A stretch of 64,000 nucleotides of DNA, taken from contig NZ_LQZA01000001.1 of NCBI RefSeq assembly GCF_001581925.1, positions 907,475 to 971,474 on the forward strand. Direction: 5' to 3'. Below the pieces are notes generated by a model. That model had not been told where the DNA came from, searched no databases, and saw only the letters and a program-made list of their open reading frames with translations. Source of the stretch: Ferrovum sp. PN-J185 (GTDB lineage: Bacteria > Pseudomonadota > Gammaproteobacteria > Burkholderiales > Ferrovaceae). This document shows, in pieces, positions 27,943 through 36,831 of this stretch (its first letter is position 1; the number at the start of each line of letters is the position of its first letter). The translations under genes were made by a program, and so were the position numbers.

Positions 27943-28913
27943 ATAGATATATTTTCCTCAAATGAACCACCACAACTGCTTCCACTTCCAGCAGTGCATC
28001 CATAGCAATGCTCGGCAACAGAAATATTCTGGTTATTTAAGTTAAATAAATTGATGTTTTTGATATGCATTTTTTCATTTGAGGATTTACACGGAATATT
28101 TAACTGTTGGTTAAAATCACAATCATAAACGTAACCCTGCCAATCGATACTAATTAACGATTTACACATTAAATGATCTAAATTTATGCTATTAAAATTA
28201 TCCTTTAGTAAAGTCAGATACTGATTAAATAATTTTTTGGATAATAACGTGGAGCCAAATCGCTGAATGGGCATGTTTGTGATCGTGTAAAGACTGTTGA
28301 AATAAATTCCAAATTCATCCATTAAGACACGTTTATAATCACTTTCTAATTTCTTTTGGGGGGGAGGTAAAACAGGACCTTGTGGATTATAGACAAGATG
28401 TAATTTAAGTTCAGAATTATCTGATCCATAACCCAATTGATTTAATAATTTAATAGCAGCAATACTCTTTTCAAAAACGCCCTCACCTCTTTGTTGGTTA
28501 ACGTTTTTGAGGCTATAACATGGCATAGAGGCGACAATTTCCACCTTTTGATCTGCCAAAAAAGCAGCGAGATCACTTTGATCATCCTCAAACAATATAG
28601 TTAAGTTACATCTATCAATGACTTTTTTGTTATTTTTCCTAGCAGTTTTTACCAATTCTCGGAACTTTGGATGCAATTCTGGTGCCCCACCTGTTAAATC
28701 CAAGGTCTCTACTAAAGGATTACTAAGATGCTCTATAAGATATGACAGTGTTTCTTCGGTCATCATTTCTTTTCGATTTGGACCTGCATTAACATGACAA
28801 TGAACGCAGGACTGATTACATTTGTAACCTAAATTAACCTGTAATGTGGTCAGCTGACTTCTCTTAATTGACGGAAAATCTGTATTTTGTAAATATGGTA
28901 ATGTCTCTAGCAT
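27939..28913 (-). CDS. arsS: Arsenosugar biosynthesis radical SAM protein ArsS
   Basis: 324 residues. The radical SAM cluster motif is C32-X3-C36-X2-C39 (GYKCNQSCVHCHVNAGP) followed by LDLTGGAPELHP. The Cys-rich C-terminus has C303, C306 and C314 (CYGCTAGSGSSCGG). Many relatives carry selenocysteine near the last site; here it is Cys. ArsS transfers the 5'-deoxyadenosyl group of SAM to dimethylarsenite, giving the adenosyl-arsenic precursor of arsenosugars. It is followed by the VTT-FAD fusion with ATGA overlap. Confidence 0.93.
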   Translation of the reverse strand: MLETLPYLQNTDFPSIKRSQLTTLQVNLGYKCNQSCVHCHVNAGPNRKEMMTEETLSYLIEHLSNPLVETLDLTGGAPELHPKFRELVKTARKNNKKVIDRCNLTILFEDDQSDLAAFLADQKVEIVASMPCYSLKNVNQQRGEGVFEKSIAAIKLLNQLGYGSDNSELKLHLVYNPQGPVLPPPQKKLESDYKRVLMDEFGIYFNSLYTITNMPIQRFGSTLLSKKLFNQYLTLLKDNFNSINLDHLMCKSLISIDWQGYVYDCDFNQQLNIPCKSSNEKMHIKNINLFNLNNQNISVAEHCYGCTAGSGSSCGGSFEENISI

Positions 28914-28988
28914 AATTAACTCCTTTCTCAGTAGTCGAATGAGAGTCTAAAAAATTACATTTTTAGAAAAAATTTCAAGGAGTGATAG

Positions 28989-29396
28989 TTAAGATTTAAG
29001 ATTTTTAAGACAACACTTACCCGATGGATTGTTTATCTCACAGGCACATAGTCCTTTTTTTGTTTGATTTGATACAAATTCTTTAAGATTGGGCTGTAGT
29101 TGGAAATCTAATTTCGAGATGTTAAAACAAAAACACAGTGTGTTTTTCATGCTTTCGCTTTGAATTTTTAATTCATCAAAACCAATTGTCGTATTATCTT
29201 CACAAAAATAGATAACGGAGCATTTAGATGAAGAGCAGAAATAAAAGTTTTTATCAGAAAAATCAAATAACCAAGGTTTTTTTAATTGATAAAGAATAGT
29301 TTTGTGATTTACTAAATGGCTGTCATTGTCACAGCTAGGACATTTAATTTTTTTTGTACTATTGTTTTTTGTCTGATCCTTAGTACAACAACTCAT
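28989..29396 (-). CDS. Cys-rich CopZ-N-terminal-like metal/Fe-S protein
   Basis: 135 residues. It opens MSCCTKDQ, then KCPSCDNDS (zinc-ribbon-like), FYFCSSSKCSVIYFCEDN and C-terminal NTLCFCFNIS ... GLCACEINNPSGKCCLKNL. The pattern matches the N-terminal zinc and [2Fe-2S] (BFD-like) part of CopZ-type copper chaperones, without the HMA domain. Such proteins commonly precede ArsS genes. Probably binds zinc and an Fe-S cluster and may serve as electron donor or metalloid carrier. First gene of the eight-gene minus-strand arsenic run. Confidence 0.72.
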   Translation of the reverse strand: MSCCTKDQTKNNSTKKIKCPSCDNDSHLVNHKTILYQLKKPWLFDFSDKNFYFCSSSKCSVIYFCEDNTTIGFDELKIQSESMKNTLCFCFNISKLDFQLQPNLKEFVSNQTKKGLCACEINNPSGKCCLKNLKS

Positions 29397-29520
29397 TATG
29401 TATTGACCTTAATATGATTAAAGTAAAAAATCAACATTTTATTAAGTCTTATTTAAAACTTATGTAATAAATTATGACTTCTTACGTCTAATATTATACT
29501 TACCTTTTATTAACACATTT

Positions 29521-30387
29521 ATGAAAACATTTAGTATCGGAATTATTGGTGGAAGCGGATTGTATGATTTGGATAATTTATCCAATTTTCAGGAACATAT
29601 TATTAATACACCTTTTGGTGTTCCTTCAGATCCTATAATTACTGGAACAATTGATGGTATTCCTGTGGCCTTTTTATCAAGACATGGCAAGGGGCATCGA
29701 TTAATACCTTCCAAAATTCCTTTTAGAGCAAATGTTTATGCACTAAAAACACTTGGAGTCAAATACTTACTTTCTGTTTCTGCAGTCGGTTCACTACGTG
29801 AGAGTATCAAACCATTGGATATCGTTCTACCTAGCCAATATTTAGATTTCACAAAAAATAGAGTTAGCACCTTTTTTGACGAAGGCGTTGTTGCTCATAT
29901 TTCGATGGCTGAACCCGTTTGCACTACATTATCTTCCATAGTAAAAAAGTCCATTGAGAACGTAATTAAAGAACAAACACTTCAAGTACATGATAATAAA
30001 ACATATATTTGTATTGAAGGTCCACAGTTTTCTACAGTTGCAGAATCCAATTATTACCGACTAATCAATGCAGATGTCATTGGTATGACTAATATGCCAG
30101 AAGCAAAATTAGCTTTGGAAGCACAAATGGCTTATTGCTCAATAGCGTTTGTGACGGATTTTGATTGCTGGCACCCAAAAGAAGAAAATGTAAGCGTATC
30201 GCTCGCCATTGAAAACCTACATAAAAACATACACTTGGCGAAAATTATTATCCAAGAATCTATTCATAATATACATACAACTCTACCTGCTACCAAAGCA
30301 CATCACTCACTTAAAAATGCTATTGTCACAGAGCTGAGTACCTTGAATACAGAGTATAAAGAAATTATTGATGTATTATTGGCCTAA
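29521..30387 (+). CDS. mtnP: S-methyl-5'-thioadenosine phosphorylase-type nucleoside phosphorylase
   Basis: 288-residue PNP/MTAP-family enzyme: IGIIGGSGLYDLD at the N-terminus (phosphate loop), LSRHGKGHRLIPSKIPFRAN, YICIEGPQFSTVAES and the substrate region IGMTNMPEAKLALEAQMAYC with TDFDCWH. It cleaves the N-glycosidic bond of 5'-modified adenosines by phosphorolysis. Here it may act on MTA (methionine salvage) or on the adenosyl-arsenic product of ArsS to free the arseno-ribose. It is divergent from the arsenic run with a 124-base promoter gap, which favours coregulation. Confidence 0.88.
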   Translation: MKTFSIGIIGGSGLYDLDNLSNFQEHIINTPFGVPSDPIITGTIDGIPVAFLSRHGKGHRLIPSKIPFRANVYALKTLGVKYLLSVSAVGSLRESIKPLDIVLPSQYLDFTKNRVSTFFDEGVVAHISMAEPVCTTLSSIVKKSIENVIKEQTLQVHDNKTYICIEGPQFSTVAESNYYRLINADVIGMTNMPEAKLALEAQMAYCSIAFVTDFDCWHPKEENVSVSLAIENLHKNIHLAKIIIQESIHNIHTTLPATKAHHSLKNAIVTELSTLNTEYKEIIDVLLA

Positions 30388-30434
30388 TAGTTTGAGATGA
30401 TTTTTAAAACTAAAATCAAGGGATATTAAAAAAA

Positions 30435-31271
30435 ATGACAAATTATATTTATTCCCATGAACTTATTATCAGACTATCTGCTTTTATTGGTATTTTTGTA
30501 TTGATGTATGCCTGGCAGACAGTCAAACCACGCAGAAAACTACTGGTTTCTTTAGTGTCTAGACAATCTAATAATCTTGGCATAGTTGTTATTAATACAA
30601 TTCTATTACGTGTTCTATTCCCACTTAGCACAGTTGGCCTTGCATTTTATGCTTATTATCATGGATGGGGACTACTTAATAACATCAGTCTTCCCACTAC
30701 TTTAAAAATTCTAATATCGATTATATTTTTGGATTTGGTTATATATATTCAACATGTGATGTTTCACAAAGTATCATTTTTATGGAGATTACATTGTGTT
30801 CATCATGCTGATTTAGAGATAGACGTAACCACTGGTATACGTTTCCATCCTATAGAAATTATCCTCTCAATGCTGATCAAATGGTTTTCTATAATTTCCT
30901 TTGGTATACCTGCCCTTGCCATCATTGGCTTTGAAGTTATTCTAAATGCCACGGCACTGTTTAATCATAGCAATATTGATCTACCCTCTCCTGTAGACAG
31001 AATAATAAGATTATTTTTAGTGACCCCAGACATGCACCGAATTCACCATTCAACAATCAAATCAGAGATGAACAGTAACTTCGGTTTCAATCTACCATGG
31101 TGGGATAGATTATTTGGTACATATAAAAAGAATCCAAAACTTGGTCACTTAGGTATGACAATTGGCTTGGAAGCTCTTCGTGATCCAAATCAGGTGAATC
31201 GTCTCTTGGGTATGTTAGCTTTACCTTTAAATATTTTTAAAAAAATTGACTCATCATTAAGAAATAATTGA
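30435..31271 (+). CDS. Sterol desaturase/fatty acid hydroxylase family membrane protein
   Basis: 278 residues with about four to five membrane helices and the di-iron histidine boxes HVMFH, HCVHH, and HRIHH, plus a single His in FHP. This is the fatty acid hydroxylase superfamily (PF04116). It would hydroxylate or desaturate a lipid chain with oxygen. It follows the phosphorylase gene by 47 bases on the same strand and may be cotranscribed. A role in arsenolipid formation is a possibility from position; an unrelated membrane-lipid role is equally compatible. Confidence 0.85.
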   Translation: MTNYIYSHELIIRLSAFIGIFVLMYAWQTVKPRRKLLVSLVSRQSNNLGIVVINTILLRVLFPLSTVGLAFYAYYHGWGLLNNISLPTTLKILISIIFLDLVIYIQHVMFHKVSFLWRLHCVHHADLEIDVTTGIRFHPIEIILSMLIKWFSIISFGIPALAIIGFEVILNATALFNHSNIDLPSPVDRIIRLFLVTPDMHRIHHSTIKSEMNSNFGFNLPWWDRLFGTYKKNPKLGHLGMTIGLEALRDPNQVNRLLGMLALPLNIFKKIDSSLRNN

Positions 31272-31296
31272 GTTTGTCTGTAAACACACCGTAAAG

Positions 31297-31989
31297 TTAC
31301 TTATTTTTTAGTTCCAAACGTTCGCTGTATCTATCAGTTAAAAATGAAGAAATATCCCGAGTTAACAAGGTGAACTTGTATAACTCCTCCATCACATCAA
31401 CCACACGATCGTAATAAGAGGATGGTTTCATTCGACCTAGTTCATCAAATTCCTGAAATGCCTTAGCCACTGAAGATTGATTAGGAATGGTTAGCATACG
31501 CATCCACCTTCCTAAAATCCGCATTTGGTTAACCGCGTTAAATGACTGCGATCCTCCGGATACTTGCATTAACGCCAGAGTTTTACCCTGTGTTGGACGG
31601 ATTGCACCTTGAGTTAGAGGTATCCAATCTATTTGTGACTTCAGGATACCAGTCATGGCCCCATGTCTCTCAGGTGAACACCACACCATACCCTCTGACC
31701 AATTAGCAAGCTCTCTGAGTTCTACTACCTTTTCATTAGCTTCAGGTTCACTATCAGGTAAGGGTAAACCCCGAGGATCAAAGATTTTTACCTCTCCACC
31801 TAGCGCCTCTAATATCTTTGCAGCCTCTAATGTTAATAGCTTACTGTATGAACGCTCCCGTAAAGATCCGTACAACATCAAGAATTTAGGAGGATGTGTA
31901 GAAAAGTCTATATGAGCAAAATCAGTAAGACTGGTCTTTTTAAAACATTCAAATTGGATATTAGGTAAAATATTATCAGATTGAAACAT
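31297..31989 (-). CDS. arsH: NADPH-dependent FMN protein ArsH
   Basis: 230 residues with flavodoxin-like fold and the ArsH signature: [17 protein letters not shown] (FMN-phosphate loop), [30 protein letters not shown] and [18 protein letters not shown]. ArsH oxidises trivalent organoarsenicals such as methylarsenite to the less toxic pentavalent forms. One base separates it from arsC on the same strand, so both are read from a promoter upstream of arsC. Convergent with the hydroxylase gene. Confidence 0.96.
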   Translation of the reverse strand: MFQSDNILPNIQFECFKKTSLTDFAHIDFSTHPPKFLMLYGSLRERSYSKLLTLEAAKILEALGGEVKIFDPRGLPLPDSEPEANEKVVELRELANWSEGMVWCSPERHGAMTGILKSQIDWIPLTQGAIRPTQGKTLALMQVSGGSQSFNAVNQMRILGRWMRMLTIPNQSSVAKAFQEFDELGRMKPSSYYDRVVDVMEELYKFTLLTRDISSFLTDRYSERLELKNK

Positions 31990-31990
31990 G

Positions 31991-32398
31991 TTATTCCTCT
32001 TTTTTTATAACCAGCTCACCGTCTTCCTTATAAAAAGTTTCCCTCTGTGGCTGAGTGAGTATTTCTAAAACTGTCTCTGAGGGTCTGCATAATCGAGTAC
32101 CCAAAGGAGTAATGACAAACGGTCTATTGATCAGAATAGGATTAGCTATCATGGCGTCTAATAATTGCTCATCCGTTAAAGAAGTATTATCAAGACCAAG
32201 ATCATAATAAGGAGTTCCTTTAATTCGGATTGCCTCGCGAACCGATAAATTAGCCTCTTTTATCATCGTTAATAGTTCGTTACGAGTTGGAGGATTAATA
32301 AGATACTCGATAACTAATGGCTCTACTCCACTATTTCTAATCATTGCTAATGTATTGCGTGAAGTGCCACAAGATGGATTATGATAAATTGTGATCAT
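31991..32398 (-). CDS. arsC: Glutaredoxin-dependent arsenate reductase ArsC
   Basis: 135-residue ArsC/Spx-fold enzyme that reduces arsenate to arsenite with glutathione and glutaredoxin. The catalytic cysteine is C10 in [17 protein letters not shown]; the substrate-binding arginines are in [20 protein letters not shown]. The length is close to the R773 family (about 140). It is the first gene of an arsC-arsH pair. No arsenite efflux gene follows in the window, so the arsenite formed probably flows to ArsM. Confidence 0.95.
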   Translation of the reverse strand: MITIYHNPSCGTSRNTLAMIRNSGVEPLVIEYLINPPTRNELLTMIKEANLSVREAIRIKGTPYYDLGLDNTSLTDEQLLDAMIANPILINRPFVITPLGTRLCRPSETVLEILTQPQRETFYKEDGELVIKKEE

Positions 32399-32556
32399 GG
32401 TTTACTCTCATTCTAGTAGATATTAATTGTAGTGAATTTATCCATTAATAGAATATTTAATGTATAAATTACTAAGATTTATCAAAAAAATAAAATACAA
32501 AACAATAATAAACTAAAATTGTGACAGATCATCGTTACTTTGTTCTACAGAACATT

Positions 32557-32925
32557 TCATGGCACAAGGACGGGGTGACGTTCTTCCACAGGAAAGAGAG
32601 TCGTTCTAATCTTGTGCAAGACCCTTGCCACGCTCACTTGCCACAACACAAATTGGACCATAGGCATATGCATCATGAGTACGCTCAGGATACGCTTTGA
32701 GCATCGACTGTAGTACTGGAATATCTCCGCACATTTCAACCGTTGAACTGAATAAAACCCAACCACCAACCGATTTCGTCTTGCCACTATCTGTGGCAAT
32801 GCATCCATCATTAAAATCAATTGTGCATGAGATATTAAAGCAGACAAACTTCCAACATTCGAAAAATGATTAACGCTTTGAAGAGCCAAAATGCCATTCA
32901 AATCATGTTCTGTTGCAACATCAAT
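32557..32925 (-). pseudogene. Broken GNAT-family acetyltransferase gene
   Basis: The minus strand carries IDVATEHDLNGILALQSVNH in one frame from 32925, directly after an in-frame TGA (32926-32928). From about 32790 another frame continues sensibly as VGGWVLFSSTVEMCGDIP and then YGPICVVASERGKGLA, the acetyl-CoA-binding motif A of GNAT enzymes, ending at TAG 32606-32608. The coding sense thus jumps frame near 32780-32800 and is lost before the C-terminus. I interpret it as a frameshifted, truncated GNAT gene. Confidence 0.6.
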
Positions 32926-33204
32926 TCAAACTTCTTTCTTATTACGCCCTTAAGGAAAGTATCCGTTTTATTGAGGGAATCCCACACATCTAGATTGTAG
33001 TGCTCAAATACTCGCTTAACCTACCGAGAACCGTCCTGTTAAACTATCCGGAATTTCCGGATACTTGGCTCACGGTTGACTTCCTTACCGGTATACAAAT
33101 TTGTATGTGCTCATTGACAGTGCGCACATCCTTGTCTAAAAGATTCAAAAAACCGAACCAATTTAGTTTTGAAGGAAAAAAGTGAAAAAGTTAAAAAGGG
33201 GGGA
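32926..33204. other. Non-coding stretch with palindromes next to tRNA-Leu
   Basis: No convincing gene. It holds three palindromes close together: an 18-base one centred at 33054 (ATCCGGAA-T-TTCCGGAT with a further outer T-A pair), TACCGGTA at 33086-33093, and the perfect 14-base ATACAAATTTGTAT at 33093-33106. They may be operators of a lost gene or traces of insertion at the tRNA-proximal edge of the arsenic island. Confidence 0.45.
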
Positions 33205-33289
33205 TGGTGCCGCGGAAGGGACTCGAACCCCCACACCTCTCGGCGGCAGGACCTAAACCTGCTGCGTCTACCAATTTCGCCACCGCGGC
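33205..33289 (-). tRNA. tRNA-Leu (anticodon TAG)
   Basis: 85 bases including an encoded CCA. The acceptor stem GCCGCGG/CCGCGGC is perfect, the D-arm region GGCGAAATTGGTAGACGC is typical of class II tRNA-Leu, the anticodon stem GCAGG/CCTGC encloses TTTAGGT (anticodon TAG), a short variable arm follows, and the T arm has GGTTCGAGTCC. Confidence 0.96.
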
Positions 33290-33336
33290 ATAAGATGTTA
33301 TTCTAACAACCTTATCAATTATTCGCCATAATTATC

Positions 33337-34077
33337 ATGCCTTTGTTATTAGAAAATAAGACAATACTTGTTACAGGCGCTGGATCTGGCCTTGGAAAAG
33401 AGATGTCCATTGCCTATGCTAAACAAGGTGCAACAGTTCTACTTTTGGGTAAAAGCCTAGATAAACTTAATCAAACATATGACCAAATTGTAGAAAAAGG
33501 CTATATCACTCCGGTTATTGTTCCTCTTAATCTTGAGACCTTAACTGAATCTCAAGTAACCGAACTTGCTTTAATTATTGAGAATCAATGTTCAGGTCTT
33601 AATGGAATTCTACACTGCGCAAGTCGCTTTGTTCCACTCGGGCCATTATCAAGTCAACATGTAGACCAATGGAAAAATGCTTTCAACTGTAATGTATTTG
33701 GTGCATTTGCACTAACGAAAGGTTTAATACACATACTTGAACAAGCTCATGATGCTTCTGTTATTTTTACCATTGAGCATCACGGCTTAACACTTCCTCC
33801 ATTATGGGGAGGATTTGGTTTAACACAAAATACCGTGTTAAACCTTATGCAATTATTTGCTAGAGAATATCAAAATAACCTATCTATCAGGTTTAACCTA
33901 ATTGCTCCAGGCCCCATAGCAACCCCTATGCGTATCAGGACACATCCAGGAGAAATCAATCAAGATCAACGTCCTGCAAGCTTATTAATAGAACCTTTTC
34001 TTTATTGGATGAGTGATGCCAGTCGTGGCAGAACTGGGGAAATTATAGAGTTAAATAACTATACTGAAGGGGCGTGA
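33337..34077 (+). CDS. Short-chain dehydrogenase family protein (YciK-like) lacking catalytic residues
   Basis: 246 residues with a Rossmann fold: TGAGSGLGKEMSIAYAKQGA (cofactor glycine motif), LNGILHCASR (the NNAG-like strand) and IAPGPIATPMR. The overall pattern, including LLIEPFLYWMSDASRGRTGE, is that of YciK-like enzymes. The catalytic Tyr-X3-Lys position reads F160-GLT-Q164, and the catalytic Ser region reads IFTIEHHG, so normal SDR chemistry is unlikely. It may be a pseudo-enzyme with a binding or regulatory role. Its 3' end overlaps the 3' end of radA by 19 bases (convergent). Confidence 0.85.
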   Translation: MPLLLENKTILVTGAGSGLGKEMSIAYAKQGATVLLLGKSLDKLNQTYDQIVEKGYITPVIVPLNLETLTESQVTELALIIENQCSGLNGILHCASRFVPLGPLSSQHVDQWKNAFNCNVFGAFALTKGLIHILEQAHDASVIFTIEHHGLTLPPLWGGFGLTQNTVLNLMQLFAREYQNNLSIRFNLIAPGPIATPMRIRTHPGEINQDQRPASLLIEPFLYWMSDASRGRTGEIIELNNYTEGA

Positions 34078-35429
34078 TCACGTAAGAGTGTCAACGCCTC
34101 ATCAACTCTATCTACTGTATAGAGGGTGATTCCTTCAATAGATTGTTTAGCACGATTGGCTTTTGGGATAAGTGCATGGGTGAAACCTAATTTTGCCGCT
34201 TCCTTTAATCTCTCCTGACCTTTTTGTACTGGACGAATCTCACCTGACAGACCAATCTCTCCAAAAATGACCCATTGCGGTGGTAGAGGTACCCCTCTAA
34301 AACTACTTACCGCTGCAGCTACAATCGCCAAATCTGCAGCAGGTTCTGTAATTTTCACCCCTGCAACGGCATTAATAAATACATCCTGATTATGACAATA
34401 GATACCTGCGTGACGGGTTAAAACAGCAAGTAACATAGCTAATCTATTTTGCTCCAAGCCTACTGTTAATCGCCTCGGGACAGATTGATGAGACTCAGCA
34501 ACTAAGGCTTGTATTTCTACCGCCATTGGTCTTGTACCTTCAAGTGTTACAGTAATTGACGATCCAGGCACGGGATGGTCATAGTGTGATAAAAAAAGCG
34601 CTGAAGGATTTGTTACTTCTTTAAGTCCTGTCTCTGTCATGGCAAATACACCAAGCTCATTAACGGCACCAAAACGATTTTTTATGGCGCGTATTAATCT
34701 AAAGCTGGAACTGCCTTCACCTTCAAAATACAACACCGTATCTACAATATGCTCTAATACTCTTGGCCCTGCTATGGTCCCTTCTTTGGTAACGTGCCCC
34801 ACCATCACCATCATGACTCCTAATGATTTGGCAACACGGGTTAACTGTGCAGCACACTCACGTACTTGGCTAACAGAACCGGGAGCAGAATTAAGAGCTT
34901 CACTGTATACAGTTTGAATAGAGTCAATCACCACTAAATTTGGCTGACCCTCTTCAATTACTCGAATAATTTTCTCTAATTGAATTTCAGAGAGAATTTC
35001 TGCCTCTCCTGTTTTCAATCTTAATCTTTCAGCACGCCCCGCTACTTGTTCAGGGGATTCCTCTCCTGTTACATATAAAACCTGTAAACCATTCAAACCA
35101 ACCTGAGTCAGTGTTTGTAGTAATAACGTGGATTTTCCAATACCAGGGTCACCCCCTAAAAGTATTACTCCACCCCTGACAAATCCCCCCCCAAGTACTC
35201 TATTTAACTCTGCCATACCAGATGAAATACGCTCAATACTTTGTTGACTTACATCACTCAAGCGTTGCGGTTTTTGAGTTTCATTAAGAGGTTTAAAACG
35301 AGAGGGAGAAGATTCTATGACTGTTTCTACTAAAGAGTTCCACACCTGACAATGAGGGCATTGGCCCTGCCATTTGGGGCTTTGTCCACCACACTCAGTA
35401 CAGGTATATAGAGTTTTACTTTTCGCCAC
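34059..35429 (-). CDS. radA: DNA repair protein RadA
   Basis: 456-residue RecA-like branch-migration ATPase. It has the N-terminal four-Cys zinc finger (CTECGGQSPKWQGQCPHC), Walker A GGDPGIGKSTLLL, the RadA-specific KNRFG motif (AIKNRFGAVNELGVF) and a C-terminal Lon-like domain (VGLSGEIRPVQKGQERLKEA region). The length is normal. It starts five bases after dnaB and shares its strand, a common beta/gammaproteobacterial neighbourhood. Confidence 0.97.
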   Translation of the reverse strand: MAKSKTLYTCTECGGQSPKWQGQCPHCQVWNSLVETVIESSPSRFKPLNETQKPQRLSDVSQQSIERISSGMAELNRVLGGGFVRGGVILLGGDPGIGKSTLLLQTLTQVGLNGLQVLYVTGEESPEQVAGRAERLRLKTGEAEILSEIQLEKIIRVIEEGQPNLVVIDSIQTVYSEALNSAPGSVSQVRECAAQLTRVAKSLGVMMVMVGHVTKEGTIAGPRVLEHIVDTVLYFEGEGSSSFRLIRAIKNRFGAVNELGVFAMTETGLKEVTNPSALFLSHYDHPVPGSSITVTLEGTRPMAVEIQALVAESHQSVPRRLTVGLEQNRLAMLLAVLTRHAGIYCHNQDVFINAVAGVKITEPAADLAIVAAAVSSFRGVPLPPQWVIFGEIGLSGEIRPVQKGQERLKEAAKLGFTHALIPKANRAKQSIEGITLYTVDRVDEALTLLRDHAPSV

Positions 35430-35434
35430 AAGTA

Positions 35435-36817
35435 TTAATAATCGTTTGACTGAAAATTAGTTGCTGAAGCATAGTTTTCAAAACGAGTGTAATGACCCAA
35501 AAAGGTTAAAGGTACTGTCCCAATAGGACCATTACGTTGTTTACCAATTATGATTTCAGCCATGCCTTTATCAGGTGAATCTGGATTATAGACCTCATCG
35601 CGGTATATAAATAAAATAACGTCAGCATCTTGCTCAATAGCACCTGATTCACGTAAATCAGACATTACGGGTCTCTTATTTGGCCTTTGTTCCAAACCGC
35701 GATTAAGCTGAGACAATGCAACAACCGGAACATTTAATTCTTTTGCTAACGCTTTTAATGAACGTGAAATTTCAGAAATTTCAGTGGCTCTATTTTCACC
35801 GCCAGAGGTTGAGGACATTAATTGCAAATAATCCACAACGATTAATCCTAAACCGCCATATTGACGATGTAAGCGACGTGACCGTGCTCGTAAGTCGAGA
35901 GGATTTAATGCTGGGGTTTCATCAATGTGAATGGGCACGTCATTAAGTTCTTCAAGCGCGCGTGATACACGTCTAAAATCTTCTTCTTTTAAACGACCAG
36001 TACGTAATTGATGAGCATCTAAACGACCATGAAAACTTAAAATCCTCATGGCAAGTTGATTAGACGACATCTCCATACTAAATACGGCAACAGGTAATTT
36101 TGATTCAATACCGACATGGCCTGCAATATTCAAAGCAAAAGCTGTTTTTCCCATAGAAGGACGACCAGCAACGATAATTAAATCGCCTTTTTGAAAACCA
36201 GACGTTTTCTCATCCAAGTCAACAAAGCCTGTAGGTATTCCTGTTACAGGGTCATGATTTCCCGCTCGGTACAGCTCATCAACTTGTTCAACCACCTGAG
36301 CTAAAGGTTCTTTCAACACCACAAAACCTTGGGCGTGTTTAGCTCCTTTTTCTGCGATATTAAATACTTTTGCTTCAGCTTCATCTAATAATGCCCTAGC
36401 ATCTCGTCCTGACGGATTAAAAGCAGACTCAGTAATATCAGAACCCACTTGAACGAGCGCACGCATAATGGAGCGTTCACGTACAATCTCAGCATAACGA
36501 CGAATATTAGCAGAACTGGGCACAGATTGAGCTATGGAGCCAATATAAGCTAAACCGCCAAGGCCTTCTAATTCACCACGTAATGACAATTCATCACACA
36601 ATGTTAATACATCAGCGGGCTTACCTTTATCAACTAAGGAGAGAATAGCACGGTAAATTTTACGATGGTCTTCACGATAGAAATCTGCTTCATTAATTAA
36701 ATCACCCACTTTATCCCAAGCGTGATTATCAAGAAGCAACCCTCCAAGAACAGACTGTTCCGCCTCAATATTATGAGGCGGAACACGAAGATTGGCAGAA
36801 CGAAAATCGTCAGCCAT
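35435..36817 (-). CDS. dnaB: Replicative DNA helicase DnaB
   Basis: 460-residue hexameric replication-fork helicase. The N-terminal helical domain (VPPHNIEAEQSVLGGLLLD) is followed by the RecA-like domain with Walker A GRPSMGKTAFALNIA, Walker B LIVVDYLQLM, and motif SQLNRGLEQRPNKRPVMSDL. No intein or insertion is present. It follows rplI by 14 bases. Confidence 0.98.
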   Translation of the reverse strand: MADDFRSANLRVPPHNIEAEQSVLGGLLLDNHAWDKVGDLINEADFYREDHRKIYRAILSLVDKGKPADVLTLCDELSLRGELEGLGGLAYIGSIAQSVPSSANIRRYAEIVRERSIMRALVQVGSDITESAFNPSGRDARALLDEAEAKVFNIAEKGAKHAQGFVVLKEPLAQVVEQVDELYRAGNHDPVTGIPTGFVDLDEKTSGFQKGDLIIVAGRPSMGKTAFALNIAGHVGIESKLPVAVFSMEMSSNQLAMRILSFHGRLDAHQLRTGRLKEEDFRRVSRALEELNDVPIHIDETPALNPLDLRARSRRLHRQYGGLGLIVVDYLQLMSSTSGGENRATEISEISRSLKALAKELNVPVVALSQLNRGLEQRPNKRPVMSDLRESGAIEQDADVILFIYRDEVYNPDSPDKGMAEIIIGKQRNGPIGTVPLTFLGHYTRFENYASATNFQSNDY

Positions 36818-36831
36818 ATACAGCTTAAGAA

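Noticed and set aside
27939..28913. Possible selenocysteine codon in arsS
   Set aside because: The frame has TGC (Cys) at the relevant site and no in-frame UGA.
33000..33185. Plus-strand frame of 61 codons between the broken GNAT gene and tRNA-Leu
   Set aside because: No ribosome site or recognisable motif; composition and palindromes fit non-coding or decayed DNA.
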